Below are positions 8,600-16,301 of a DNA stretch of 64,000 nt, one piece after another. The translations under genes and the position numbers were made by a program. Source of the DNA: JBDRMV01 sp043825615 (GTDB lineage: Bacteria; CG03); contig JBDRRS010000019.1 in the NCBI GenBank assembly GCA_043825615.1, positions 1 to 64,000 of the forward strand. Reading direction: 5' to 3'. The stretch's first letter is position 1. Every line of letters begins with the position of its first letter. The notes under the pieces were generated by a model. It saw nothing but the letters and a program-made list of their open reading frames with translations. It ran no database searches and was not told where the DNA came from.

Positions 8600-9049
8600 C
8601 TACATCTTATTCAAAATTTTACGCGCAAGTTCAAGATGAGAACCCTTCCAGTATATCTTTTTACAATTTTTACAGCAATAAAATGCCTCGGCTGTCTGGT
8701 AAACATAAGCGGGGACAAGACCCTCGGCCTCGCGCTTTTCGATTTTCTTTATCCCGCCGTTACAGTTGATGCACCTTGTAAAAATTTTATCCCCGCCGAT
8801 TTTCAGCTTGAATTCGCCAACCACTTCCTTCGCCTGCGAAAAAAAATCGCCGCTCTTCACATGATAGACCCTGAAACCCTTCGCTCCGCTGATGCGCAAA
8901 TTCCTTGTGAGTATCACGCGCTGCTCCCTCAAACTGTCATAAATAATCTCTTCGGGTTTTTGCGCCTGCATTACATACGAGGCGTCGTAACCGAGAAGGC
9001 GGAGCCACTTCGCCAGGCGCCCGCACATCCTGTCAACGAGAAATTTCAT
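8600..9049 (-). CDS. Mut7-C RNase-domain (PIN-like) protein
   Basis: The sequence MKFLVDRMCGRLAKWLRLLGYDA followed by VILTRNLRI and a C-terminal zinc ribbon (CINCNGGIKKIE...CCKNCKKIYWKGSHL) matches the Mut7-C family: a PIN-fold nuclease domain fused to a zinc ribbon, named for the C-terminus of C. elegans Mut7. Conserved acidic residues D6 and the TRN segment are present. At 149 aa it is the usual single-domain bacterial/archaeal form. RNA substrate and role are unknown. It sits just downstream of ligA in the same operon. Confidence 0.85.
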   Translation of the reverse strand: MKFLVDRMCGRLAKWLRLLGYDASYVMQAQKPEEIIYDSLREQRVILTRNLRISGAKGFRVYHVKSGDFFSQAKEVVGEFKLKIGGDKIFTRCINCNGGIKKIEKREAEGLVPAYVYQTAEAFYCCKNCKKIYWKGSHLELARKILNKM

Positions 9050-9077
9050 ACAAATTTACCAATCAGCCTAACAGGAA

Positions 9078-11075
9078 TTAACCGAGCATTTTGAGGAACT
9101 CGTCAAAGGTTATGATTTTCACGCCGAGCTTTTTCGCCTTTTCAAGTTTTGAACCGGGGTTTTCTCCCGCGACGACAAAATCCGTCCCGCCGCTCACCGA
9201 AGAAGAAACTTTTCCGCCATTCGAAAGGACTATTTCCCTGGCTTTTTCCCGCGGCATCGGAATTGTTCCCGTGAAAACAAAAATTTTCCCTAAAAGTTTT
9301 TTTGTCGCCGGCCCTTCCGGCGCGAGGGGCTTTACTCCGGCGGCTTTCAGTTCCCTTAAGACCTTTTTTGTCGTGGGAAGAGAAAAAAATCTTTTTATAG
9401 CATGAGCTATCTTCGGGCCGAGCCCTTCTATTTCCTCAAACTGCCGGACGTCCGCTTTCCGGATGTTCTCAAGAGTTCTGAAATTCAGCGCGAGAATCCG
9501 GCAGGCCTTTTCGCCGGCGTGAGGAATACCCATCCCGAAAAGAAACCTTGACAGAGGCATTCTTCTGCTCGACAAAATACCCTTGAGAATATTTTCCGCT
9601 TTTTTATCCTTGACGAGAGGCAGTTTCAGAAGTTTTTCTTTCTCAAGCAGATAAATGTCAGAGACCTTTTTTACAAGGCCGCCCTCTACAAGCAAATGAA
9701 TAATTTTTTCGCCGAGGCCTTCAATGTCCATTGCCCCGCGGGAAGCGAAATGGACAATCCCCCTTTCGACCTGCGCCGGACAGAACGAGTTCGCGCACAC
9801 GACCGCCACATTTTCATCGGATGCAAAAACGTCGGCGCCGCAGGCGGGACACTCTTCGGGGACGGAAATTTCTTTTTCCATCCCCGTTCTTTTTGAAGTT
9901 ATAACCCCCGTTATTTTCGGAATCACATCCCCGCATCTTTCAACCCACACGCAATCGCCGACTTTTACCCCGAGGCGGCGGACCTCGTCAAAATTGTGAA
10001 GAGTGGCTCTCTTTATGACGACGCCGCCGATTTTCGCCGGAGATAAGTTCGCGACGGGCGTTAAAACCCCCGTCCTGCCGACCTGAACGTCAACCGATAA
10101 AATGCGGGCAGAACCCTGTTTCGCCGGAAATTTATACGCGCACGCCCACCGCGGCGATTTGAGAGTAGCCCCCAGTATTTTATAAAACGGAATCTCGTTT
10201 ATTTTTATGACCATTCCGTCAACCTCGTAGTTCAATGTGTCTTTTATTTTTTCAAAGTCGTTGAAGAACCCGACGATTTCGTCCACGTCAGTAAATTTCT
10301 TAATCAGCGGATTAACCCTCAGCCCCAGCTCCCCGAAAAAATCAAGCATATCCCGGTGCGTTTTTATTTTTGATTCCGGCAGAATTTCGCCCGCCTGATA
10401 AATAAAACAGTTCATTTTCCGCCGGGCGCAAGCGGCGGGGTCAAGGAGTTTCAGAGTTCCCGCAGCAGCGTTTCTCGGGTTGGCAAAAAGGGTATGCCCT
10501 TCCCGCGCTCTTTCCCTGTTCATATCCTGAAAAGAGTCCTTCTCCATATAGACCTCGCCCCGCACCACAAGAACATCCGGAAAACCGTTCCGTAAAGCGA
10601 GGGGTATCGACTTTATTGTCCTGAGGTTTGAAGTTATGTCTTCCCCGAGAAAACCGTCGCCGCGGGTTGCGCCGCCGGTGAATTTTCCTTTTTCGTATCT
10701 CAGCGAGATTCCCACGCCGTCGATTTTCGGCTCAACGACGAAACTCGCCGGGCGTCCGGCGAGCAATTTCTGATTCCTCGTAATCCACTGCCTTATGTCA
10801 TCGGCGCTGTAAGTGTTTTCAAGAGAAAGCATAGGTGAGCCGTGCTTCACCTGCCGGAATTCCTTGAGAGGTTCTCCGCCCACCCTCTGCGTCGGAGAAT
10901 CGGAAGTTCTGAATTCGGGATGCTTCCTTTCAAGTTCCGCTAATTCGCTGTAAAGTCCGTCGTATTCCCCGTCGGAAATCTCGGGGCTGTTTTTCACGTA
11001 GTAAAGCCAGTTGTGATAATTTATTTCTTTTTTAAATCCGTCGACCGCTTTACTTATTTTACTTTTTCCGCTCAT
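9078..11075 (-). CDS. ligA: NAD-dependent DNA ligase
   Basis: LigA seals nicks during replication and repair, using NAD+. The N-terminal Ia domain (YYVKNSPEISDGEYD), adenylation motif with catalytic Lys117 in VEPKIDG, the oligonucleotide-binding fold, a four-Cys zinc finger (CPACG...CANSFCP), helix-hairpin-helix repeats and a C-terminal BRCT domain (KIFVFTGTIPMPREKA) are all present in order. Length 665 aa is standard. The start codon overlaps the nusB stop by one base. Confidence 0.97.
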   Translation of the reverse strand: MSGKSKISKAVDGFKKEINYHNWLYYVKNSPEISDGEYDGLYSELAELERKHPEFRTSDSPTQRVGGEPLKEFRQVKHGSPMLSLENTYSADDIRQWITRNQKLLAGRPASFVVEPKIDGVGISLRYEKGKFTGGATRGDGFLGEDITSNLRTIKSIPLALRNGFPDVLVVRGEVYMEKDSFQDMNRERAREGHTLFANPRNAAAGTLKLLDPAACARRKMNCFIYQAGEILPESKIKTHRDMLDFFGELGLRVNPLIKKFTDVDEIVGFFNDFEKIKDTLNYEVDGMVIKINEIPFYKILGATLKSPRWACAYKFPAKQGSARILSVDVQVGRTGVLTPVANLSPAKIGGVVIKRATLHNFDEVRRLGVKVGDCVWVERCGDVIPKITGVITSKRTGMEKEISVPEECPACGADVFASDENVAVVCANSFCPAQVERGIVHFASRGAMDIEGLGEKIIHLLVEGGLVKKVSDIYLLEKEKLLKLPLVKDKKAENILKGILSSRRMPLSRFLFGMGIPHAGEKACRILALNFRTLENIRKADVRQFEEIEGLGPKIAHAIKRFFSLPTTKKVLRELKAAGVKPLAPEGPATKKLLGKIFVFTGTIPMPREKAREIVLSNGGKVSSSVSGGTDFVVAGENPGSKLEKAKKLGVKIITFDEFLKMLG

Positions 11076-11470
11076 TAAGAACCCGACGGCGGGTTTTGCT
11101 CGCGGGCGACCTTATCCAGAATCCCGTTTATGAAAGCCGCCGATTTTTCCGAGGAGTATTTCTTCGCAAGTTCAACCGCCTCGTTTATTGCGATTTTCAC
11201 TTCATTCTTCATCAGGCAGATTTCGGCAATCCCCATCCTCAAAATATTTTTGTCCACCTCGTTTATTCTTGAAAGGACCCAGTTCCGCGCGTGACGGGAA
11301 ATTTTACCATCGCAAAAAGCAATGTTTTCCCGCACACTTTTCACGAAACCATTTATAAACTCAAACTGTTTGTCGCCAATGCTCTCTTTTAAAGAATTCT
11401 CCGTATCAACGCCCATTTCCGCCTTGTAGAGACAGTCAAGAATTTCTTTTCTCGCTTGACGGCGCGTCAT
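11075..11470 (-). CDS. nusB: Transcription antitermination factor NusB
   Basis: NusB binds boxA RNA with S10 in rRNA antitermination. The all-helical 131-aa protein begins MTRRQARKEILDCLYKAEMG and carries the conserved DKNILRMGIAEI and NEAVELAKKYSSEKSAAFINGILDKVA blocks near its C-terminus. Its start overlaps the ribH stop by 4 bp. ribH-nusB is a widespread gene pair. Confidence 0.92.
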   Translation of the reverse strand: MTRRQARKEILDCLYKAEMGVDTENSLKESIGDKQFEFINGFVKSVRENIAFCDGKISRHARNWVLSRINEVDKNILRMGIAEICLMKNEVKIAINEAVELAKKYSSEKSAAFINGILDKVAREQNPPSGS

Positions 11471-11925
11471 AACTGTCCCGTGACATCAATCATTTCAAGA
11501 CACGCCCGCGCAGCGTCGGAACCGCGGTTACCCGCTTTTGCTCCTGCCCTTTCAATCGCCTGTTCAAGGGTTTCGGCCGTTACAATTCCGAAAATGACTG
11601 GAACGGCGCTCTTTACGGAAAGCGAACCGATGTTTTTTGAAAGAACCGACGCAATGTAATCAAAATGAGAGGTGTCCCCCCTGATTATTGCGCCGAGACA
11701 GATAACCCCGTCATAGCCCTTCTCGGTCATTGACTTCGCGGCGGCGGCAATCTCAAAAGACCCCGGAACCCACACGCAGTCAATATCCTCATCCCTGACG
11801 CCGTGGCGGATGAGTTCGTCCCTGCAGCCGGCGACAAGACGGCCCGTGATAAAATCGTTAAACCTTGAAACGGCAATGCCGATTCTTTTTCCTTCTCCCT
11901 TTAAATTCCCCGAAACTTCTCTCAT
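11467..11925 (-). CDS. ribH: 6,7-dimethyl-8-ribityllumazine synthase
   Basis: RibH condenses the pyrimidine and dihydroxybutanone phosphate precursors to lumazine, the penultimate riboflavin step. Family motifs RFND, VPGSFEIA, LGAIIRGDTSHFDY (catalytic His) and AGNRGSDAA are all present. ATG 11925 is chosen because GGAGGTG lies 6 nt before it; the upstream ATG at 11940 would place that ribosome site inside the gene. The 110-bp gap to ribBA contains several small hairpins but no clear terminator. Confidence 0.95.
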   Translation of the reverse strand: MREVSGNLKGEGKRIGIAVSRFNDFITGRLVAGCRDELIRHGVRDEDIDCVWVPGSFEIAAAAKSMTEKGYDGVICLGAIIRGDTSHFDYIASVLSKNIGSLSVKSAVPVIFGIVTAETLEQAIERAGAKAGNRGSDAARACLEMIDVTGQL

Positions 11926-12035
11926 CTCATTCACCTCCATTTTTCATTGAACATTTTCCCTCTGGAATTTCGAAGAAATTCCGAGGACTTAGTCCCGGAA
12001 AATCTTTGATTTTCTCGGGGTTATTTTCAATTTTC
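11926..12035 (-). other. ribBA-ribH intergenic region with three small inverted repeats
   Basis: Short inverted repeats include GAAAATCAAAGATTTTC, CCGGGACTAAGTCCTCGG and GGAATTTCTTCGAAATTCC. None is followed by a run of T. They could be RNA-stability or attenuation structures, or eroded repeat elements. No gene is seen. Confidence 0.4.
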
Positions 12036-13256
12036 TTACAGCAAGTGCCCCATTTTCTTTTTTTTCGTCTTCAGATATCTCCGGCAGGCAGAAGAACAAT
12101 TCTTTATTTTTACGGGAACTCTCTCAACCACTTTCAGGCCGAAGCCGCTTATCCCGACAACTTTTTTAGGATTGTTCGTCAGAAGCCGTATCGTCGTAAG
12201 CCCGAGGCCGGCAAGAATCTGCGCGCCGATGCCGTAATCCCTCAAATCCGCCTTGAAACCGAGTTTTTCATTCGCCTCGACGGTATCAAACCCTTTATCC
12301 TGAAGGGCATACGCTTTTATCTTGTTTTCAAGACCGATTCCCCTGCCCTCCTGCCTCATATAAAGGAGCACCCCTCTCTTTTCTTTTTCAATCATTGAAA
12401 GGGCCTTCTCAATCTGCGAACCGCAGTCGCATCTCAAAGAATGAAAAACATCTCCCGTGAGGCACTGCGAGTGAACGCGGACGAGAACATTCTTTTTCCC
12501 CCGCACGTCCCCTTTTACAAGAGCGAGATGTACTGATTCCATATCCTGCCGGGCAATTTTACTGCGGTATGCAAACAGTTTGAATTCACCGAACCTCGTC
12601 GGGAACTTCGCATCGGCAATTCCCTCTACAAGTTTTTCGCTTTTTCCGCGCTTTTCAATTATCTGGGCAACGCTGATAAGTTTCAGTTTATGCGTCCGGC
12701 AGAATTTCACCAGGTCGGGAAAACGCGCCATCGACCCGTCATCATTCATGATTTCGCAGATGACGCCCGAAGAATAAAGGCCCGAAAGACGCGCCATATC
12801 AACAGCCGCTTCCGTATGCCCCGCTCTCACGAGGACCCCGCCCGGCTGCGCCTGAATGGGAAAAATATGCCCGGGTTTCAGTATGTCGGACGGGCAGGAT
12901 GAGGGGTCCGCCAGCACTTTTATCGTTCTCGCCCTGTCGTGAGAGGAAATCCCCGTCGCAATTCCTTTTGCGGCGTCGCAGGAAACGGTAAAAGCCGCCT
13001 CGCGCGGATTGGTTGCGTCAAACGAGGAAGAAATCGGACGAAGATTCAAACGCTGCAAGTCGCCCTTTTCCATCGCAACGCAGATAAGCCCCCTCCCGTG
13101 CTTCGCCATAAAATTTATTTTTCCGGCACTGATGAGAGACGCCGCGCAAACGAGGTCGCCTTCATTCTCGCGCGATGCGTCGTCAACAATCACGACCATC
13201 TTCCCCTTTTTGAAATCCCTGACGGCATCTTCAAATGCCGAAAACCTTAAAGCCAT
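12036..13256 (-). CDS. ribBA: Bifunctional DHBP synthase / GTP cyclohydrolase II
   Basis: RibBA feeds both branches of riboflavin synthesis. The N-terminal half (about residues 1-200) is 3,4-dihydroxy-2-butanone-4-phosphate synthase with DDASRENEGDL, the HGRGLIC loop and GHTEAAVD. The C-terminal half is GTP cyclohydrolase II with the zinc site CLTGDVFHSLRCDCG, RQEGRGIGL and YGIGAQIL. Length 406 aa is canonical. It overlaps ribE by 10 bp and belongs to the FMN-controlled operon. Confidence 0.97.
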   Translation of the reverse strand: MALRFSAFEDAVRDFKKGKMVVIVDDASRENEGDLVCAASLISAGKINFMAKHGRGLICVAMEKGDLQRLNLRPISSSFDATNPREAAFTVSCDAAKGIATGISSHDRARTIKVLADPSSCPSDILKPGHIFPIQAQPGGVLVRAGHTEAAVDMARLSGLYSSGVICEIMNDDGSMARFPDLVKFCRTHKLKLISVAQIIEKRGKSEKLVEGIADAKFPTRFGEFKLFAYRSKIARQDMESVHLALVKGDVRGKKNVLVRVHSQCLTGDVFHSLRCDCGSQIEKALSMIEKEKRGVLLYMRQEGRGIGLENKIKAYALQDKGFDTVEANEKLGFKADLRDYGIGAQILAGLGLTTIRLLTNNPKKVVGISGFGLKVVERVPVKIKNCSSACRRYLKTKKKKMGHLL

Positions 13257-13870
13257 TTTTTTAGTTTTTCCTCCGTAAGACCTTCCTTCACGCCACGGCG
13301 CACTTCCGGTTCTTTTTTCAGAAAATTTACGACATATCTGGAAATAACGTCCGCCTCGAAGTTCACCGCATCCCCTTCCTTTCTTTCCGAAAAATTCGTC
13401 CGTTTCAGCGTTTCCGGGATAACATTTACCGAAAAACTGTTTTTTTCCACACCTTCAACCGTCAGCGAAACGCCGTCAAGCGCGACCGAACCCCGCGGGG
13501 CAATAAAGACCGCAAACTTCTCGCTCAAAGTGAAACGGAACTTCCTGAACTCCCCGTATTTTTCTATTCCGGAAAGACGGACGGTGCAGTCCACGTGACC
13601 GGTTACAAAGTGTCCCGATAAAAAATCCGCCGGTTTCACCGGAAGTTCAATGTTGACCTCCGATGCCTGCGTCAGGTTCGTGAGTTCTTTCGTCTTAGGA
13701 GCGACCTCAAACACGACGGCGCCGGAGGAAACATTTACGGCTGTCAGGCAGACGCCGTTTACGGCGACACTGCCGCCTTTTACGAGGCCTTCCGTATCCA
13801 TTTTTACAGTCACGGAATTCATCTTCCATCCTGTAATTCTGCCAGTGCTTTTTATTATTCCCGTAAACAC
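13247..13870 (-). CDS. ribE: Riboflavin synthase alpha chain
   Basis: The enzyme dismutates two lumazines to riboflavin. It has two tandem barrel repeats: MFTGIIKSTGRI with VNGVCLTAV in the first and GHFVTGHVDC with VALDGVSLTVEGV in the second; NVIPETLKRTNFSERKEGDAVNFEADVISRY closes the second. Length 207 aa is normal. The tail EPEVRRGVKEG before LTEEKLKKWL is unusual and looks like a small insertion. The gene lies 2 bp after ribD and overlaps ribBA. Confidence 0.95.
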   Translation of the reverse strand: MFTGIIKSTGRITGWKMNSVTVKMDTEGLVKGGSVAVNGVCLTAVNVSSGAVVFEVAPKTKELTNLTQASEVNIELPVKPADFLSGHFVTGHVDCTVRLSGIEKYGEFRKFRFTLSEKFAVFIAPRGSVALDGVSLTVEGVEKNSFSVNVIPETLKRTNFSERKEGDAVNFEADVISRYVVNFLKKEPEVRRGVKEGLTEEKLKKWL

Positions 13871-13872
13871 TG

Positions 13873-14949
13873 TTAAACCCTCAGCCCGTGAAAAATAAAA
13901 TTATCATCCGCCCGCAGAATTTCCCATCTCTTAAAAACAACCGCCTGTTTCACAAGGTCTTTCCCCCTGCCCGAAACCGCGCCAACAGCGTCTTTCCCGC
14001 CGAGCACAACCGGAGCGAAAATAAAGAAAACTTCGTCAATAAGGTCTTCATCGAAAAAGGAACCCGCCAGTTCTCCGCCTCCTTCGATAAGCACCGTATG
14101 GTAGTTTTTTTTAAGAATTACTTGAAGTAAATTCTCAAGGTTTTTAAACCTCAGGATTTCCGGCGCTTCTCTCATTGCGGCAGGAAGATTTATTCTGTTT
14201 TTTGAATCCGTTGCAATGAAAAAAGGGCGTGAATTATCCACAGGTTCTGAACAGGCGGCGATTCTCCCCGTGTGCGTAATAATACACTTGGCGGGCCGCC
14301 CCAGCGGGTGACGCTTTTTGTTCAAAAGATACGGCAGAAGAGACGGCTTGTCATGCCTCTGCGTCCTGCCGCCTACCAGCACCATATCGCTGGCGTATCT
14401 CAGCCCGTGACCGAATGCCCTTGCTTTTTTATTTGTTATCCATTTTGAATTCCCCGTCCTTGTTGCGATTTTGCCGTCCAGTGAAACGCCCTCTTTCAGC
14501 ATAACCCACGGCCTTTTCCTTTCAAAAGCGGAAACAAAACCCCTGTTCAGAGACCTGCACTCCCGCCTGCAGACACCGAGCACAACTTCAACATTATGCG
14601 CTCTTAAATATCTAATACCTTTCCCCGAAACAAGCGGGTTCGGGTCTTTCATTCCGACAATTACTTTTTTTATTCCCGCGCGGACGATTTCCGGAGCGCA
14701 GGGCGGCGTCTTGCCGTGATGGACACACGGCTCAAGATTCAAAATCATCACGGAACCCTTGAGAGAGACCTTTGATTTTTTTATTGCATCAATTTCTGCG
14801 TGGATGCCCCCGAAATAATGATGGTAACCCTGCGAAATGAGCCTGCCTTTTTTGTAAATCACCGCGCCCACCAGCGGATTGGGAGAAACCCTTCCCGTCC
14901 CTTTTTCCGCCAGCTCAACGGCTTTTTTCATCAATTTTTCTTTATCCAT
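13873..14949 (-). CDS. ribD: Bifunctional riboflavin deaminase/reductase RibD
   Basis: RibD deaminates and then reduces the pyrimidine intermediate. The deaminase domain shows NPLVGAVI, the zinc ligands in GIHAEIDAI and NLEPCVHHGKTPPCAP. The reductase domain follows with LKEGVSLDGKIATRTGNSKWIT and VLIEGGGELAGSF. ATG 14949 (MDKEKLMKKAVELAEKG) matches the family N-terminus, but it follows a terminator hairpin directly and lacks a Shine-Dalgarno. A TTG at 14985 next to GGAGGAGG is the alternative start, adding 12 residues. It is the first gene after the FMN riboswitch. Confidence 0.93.
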   Translation of the reverse strand: MDKEKLMKKAVELAEKGTGRVSPNPLVGAVIYKKGRLISQGYHHYFGGIHAEIDAIKKSKVSLKGSVMILNLEPCVHHGKTPPCAPEIVRAGIKKVIVGMKDPNPLVSGKGIRYLRAHNVEVVLGVCRRECRSLNRGFVSAFERKRPWVMLKEGVSLDGKIATRTGNSKWITNKKARAFGHGLRYASDMVLVGGRTQRHDKPSLLPYLLNKKRHPLGRPAKCIITHTGRIAACSEPVDNSRPFFIATDSKNRINLPAAMREAPEILRFKNLENLLQVILKKNYHTVLIEGGGELAGSFFDEDLIDEVFFIFAPVVLGGKDAVGAVSGRGKDLVKQAVVFKRWEILRADDNFIFHGLRV

Positions 14950-14952
14950 AAA

Positions 14953-14979
14953 TAAAAAAGTCCCGATTCCCTCGGGACT
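14953..14979 (-). terminator. Second (duplicated) rho-independent attenuator before ribD
   Basis: On the minus strand AGTCCCGA-GGGAA-TCGGGACT is a perfect 8-bp stem followed by six T. It abuts the ribD start. The preceding GGTTGCGC matches the riboswitch expression platform at 15179-15186, so this is a second copy of the attenuator. Confidence 0.8.
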
Positions 14980-15018
14980 GCGCAACCTCCTCCTTTTCTT
15001 TATCCATAAATTTTCCGG

Positions 15019-15130
15019 AAAAATGACCGTTGTCTGCCGGGGCTGTGTGAGCGAGGAGTTTCGCCCTCGCCCGCAGCGAACCCAGAGCGAGCCCTCTCAC
15101 GTGAGTGTCCCCGGAAGGCAACGTCATTTT
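15019..15130. repeat. Palindromic MITE-like element, family A copy 1
   Basis: About 112 bp with imperfect terminal inverted repeats (AAAATGACGTTGCCTT at one end, AAAAATGACCGTTGTCTG at the other) and an interior rich in CTCAC/GTGAG and GCTCGCTC/GAGCGAG palindromes. A second copy is at 58173-58283; shorter relatives are at 24233-24339 and 38198-38305. It lies between the two attenuator copies in the ribD leader and carries no gene. Confidence 0.85.
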
Positions 15131-15151
15131 CATTTAATTCCTCGCTAAAAA

Positions 15152-15178
15152 TAAAAAAGTCCCGAGACCTCCGGGACT
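15152..15178 (-). terminator. Attenuator of the FMN riboswitch
   Basis: AGTCCCG-GAGGTCT-CGGGACT on the minus strand followed by TTTTTTAT forms an intrinsic terminator immediately after the aptamer. FMN binding is expected to favour it, cutting transcription of the rib operon. Confidence 0.85.
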
Positions 15179-15183
15179 GCGCA

Positions 15184-15298
15184 ACCTTCTCCCATCCGGA
15201 CTTTACCGTCGGCACCGGAATTGCGCCGGTTCAATCCGCCTTAGGCGGACTCGCGGGCTTTCACCGCCGGTTGAGAATTCCACTCTACCCCGAAGGTT
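15184..15298 (-). promoter_or_regulatory. FMN riboswitch (RFN element)
   Basis: The minus strand carries the RFN signature from CCTTCGGGGTAGAGTGG through AACCGGCGGTGAAAGCCCGCGAG, a variable stem with GTCCGCCTAAGGCGGA, AATTCCGGTGCCGACGG and the closing AGTCCGGATGGGAGAAGG. It is located between a strong promoter and the riboflavin genes, so FMN feedback control of the operon is expected. Confidence 0.97.
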
Positions 15299-15330
15299 TA
15301 TCCCGTCAGATACCTGACGGGACTGTTCTT

Positions 15331-15359
15331 ATATTACAAATTTGCGAACCAAAGGTCAA
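15331..15359 (-). promoter_or_regulatory. Sigma70-type promoter of the rib operon
   Basis: TTGACC (15354-15359) and TAATAT (15331-15336) are spaced by 17 bp, placing transcription start near 15324, about 26 nt before the riboswitch core. Confidence 0.75.
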
Positions 15360-15393
15360 TCATTGGACAACTGCTCACAATTAGTTAAATTTT

Positions 15394-15627
15394 TCAGGAA
15401 TTTAGAAGCGCGCCGAGATATTTTTCTTTGATTTTGGCGCCCGAGCGCCAGCGGGCGTATTCGTACCTGTTGCCGCCTTTCTTCCGGACGCAGACGTGGC
15501 CGATATGATATTCGTTATTGTCGTCAATGACGAGCAGTTTGCCGCTTTTTATTTTTCTGTAAACACCCGGCTCTATCTTCCGCCGGCGACACCGAGTACC
15601 GTAGCCGGACGGATTATTTTTTTTCAT
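15394..15627 (-). CDS. Small basic protein of unknown function
   Basis: A 77-aa lysine/arginine-rich protein whose start overlaps the stop of the nucleotidyltransferase gene by 14 bp, so it is likely the third gene of that cassette. The C-terminus RWRSGAKIKEKYLGALL resembles the R-x-GGKVxxKYLG pattern seen in small proteins of mobile and toxin-antitoxin loci. I do not recognise a named family. Confidence 0.55.
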   Translation of the reverse strand: MKKNNPSGYGTRCRRRKIEPGVYRKIKSGKLLVIDDNNEYHIGHVCVRKKGGNRYEYARWRSGAKIKEKYLGALLNS

Positions 15628-16099
15628 CCCGCTTTTTTGCTTTGCGCCGGGTTTGCTTTTTTATTTCCTTCAGGTATTTTAAGTCCTCTACGTCCTTAGG
15701 CCGCGCGGCGGCAGCTTTCATTTTTATTATTTCTTCTATGGAGGGCATAAACACTTTCACTTTTCCGAATTTGCCTTCTTCCCGGGTCTTCCAAATACTC
15801 TCGAAGTCCGTTCCTAAAACCGAAGGATGTATATCTATACTGATAATGAAATTTCTTATTAGAATTTTTTTTCTGGCAAATTCTTCTTCATCCGTATCTT
15901 TAAGACAACAGCCCGATTCGTCTAAAGCGGAAATACATTTCTTAATATTATCTTTTGTATTTTCAATAAGAATATCAATGTCGTACGTGTATCTTAAATA
16001 GCCATAATGCGCAAAAGTCGCTGCGCCTATCAATACATACTTAACGCCTTTTTTATTAAGATTTTCTAATACTTTTTCCGCTATGTCTTCCCGTATCAT
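15614..16099 (-). CDS. Nucleotidyltransferase-fold protein
   Basis: The sequence KYVLIGAATFAHYGYLRYTYDIDILIENTKDN has the G-A/S...DxD pattern of the nucleotidyltransferase superfamily (D-I-D metal ligands), followed by a helical region ending in FMPSIEEIIKMKAAAARPKDVEDL, typical of AbiEii/UTase-like toxin or defence proteins. ATG 16099 has GAGGG 5 nt upstream and is preferred over ATG 16156. It overlaps the 65-aa upstream gene by 44 bp and the 77-aa downstream gene by 14 bp, a compact toxin-antitoxin-like arrangement. Target unknown. Confidence 0.75.
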   Translation of the reverse strand: MIREDIAEKVLENLNKKGVKYVLIGAATFAHYGYLRYTYDIDILIENTKDNIKKCISALDESGCCLKDTDEEEFARKKILIRNFIISIDIHPSVLGTDFESIWKTREEGKFGKVKVFMPSIEEIIKMKAAAARPKDVEDLKYLKEIKKQTRRKAKKRDEKK

Positions 16100-16253
16100 C
16101 TTTTCCCTCAAATAATTTAGCCATTTTAAAAAATATCCTGTAGCGTTCTTCTTCACTAATTGTCAGAGCATCTTTTACCTTGATTTCTATTTCCTTGGCT
16201 TCATCATAGTAATCAATGGCGGTTACTTTTATTTTATGATTTACATTTTTCAT
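16056..16253 (-). CDS. Small protein paired with the nucleotidyltransferase (possible antitoxin)
   Basis: A 65-aa protein (MKNVNHKIKVTAIDYYDEAK...ISEEERYRIFFKMAKLFEG) first in a three-gene cassette. Its size, position and overlap with the nucleotidyltransferase fit an antitoxin or partner, but no DNA-binding motif is visible. A strong promoter ends 5 bp before its ATG and there is no Shine-Dalgarno, so it would be translated from a leaderless message. Confidence 0.55.
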   Translation of the reverse strand: MKNVNHKIKVTAIDYYDEAKEIEIKVKDALTISEEERYRIFFKMAKLFEGKDDTGRHSGKSIRKS

Positions 16254-16258
16254 ATTTT

Positions 16259-16287
16259 ATTTTAGCTTATGTGTGGTATTTTGTCAA
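16259..16287 (-). promoter_or_regulatory. Consensus-like promoter of the nucleotidyltransferase cassette
   Basis: TTGACA (16282-16287), 17-bp spacer, TAAAAT (16259-16264). The start codon at 16253 is only 5 nt beyond the -10 box. Confidence 0.7.
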
Positions 16288-16301
16288 TATAGGGACGGGT
16301 T

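Noticed and set aside
15394..16253. Frameshifted single gene instead of three overlapping genes
   Set aside because: Each frame has its own plausible start and the pieces do not form one known protein; overlaps are short and consistent with a cassette.
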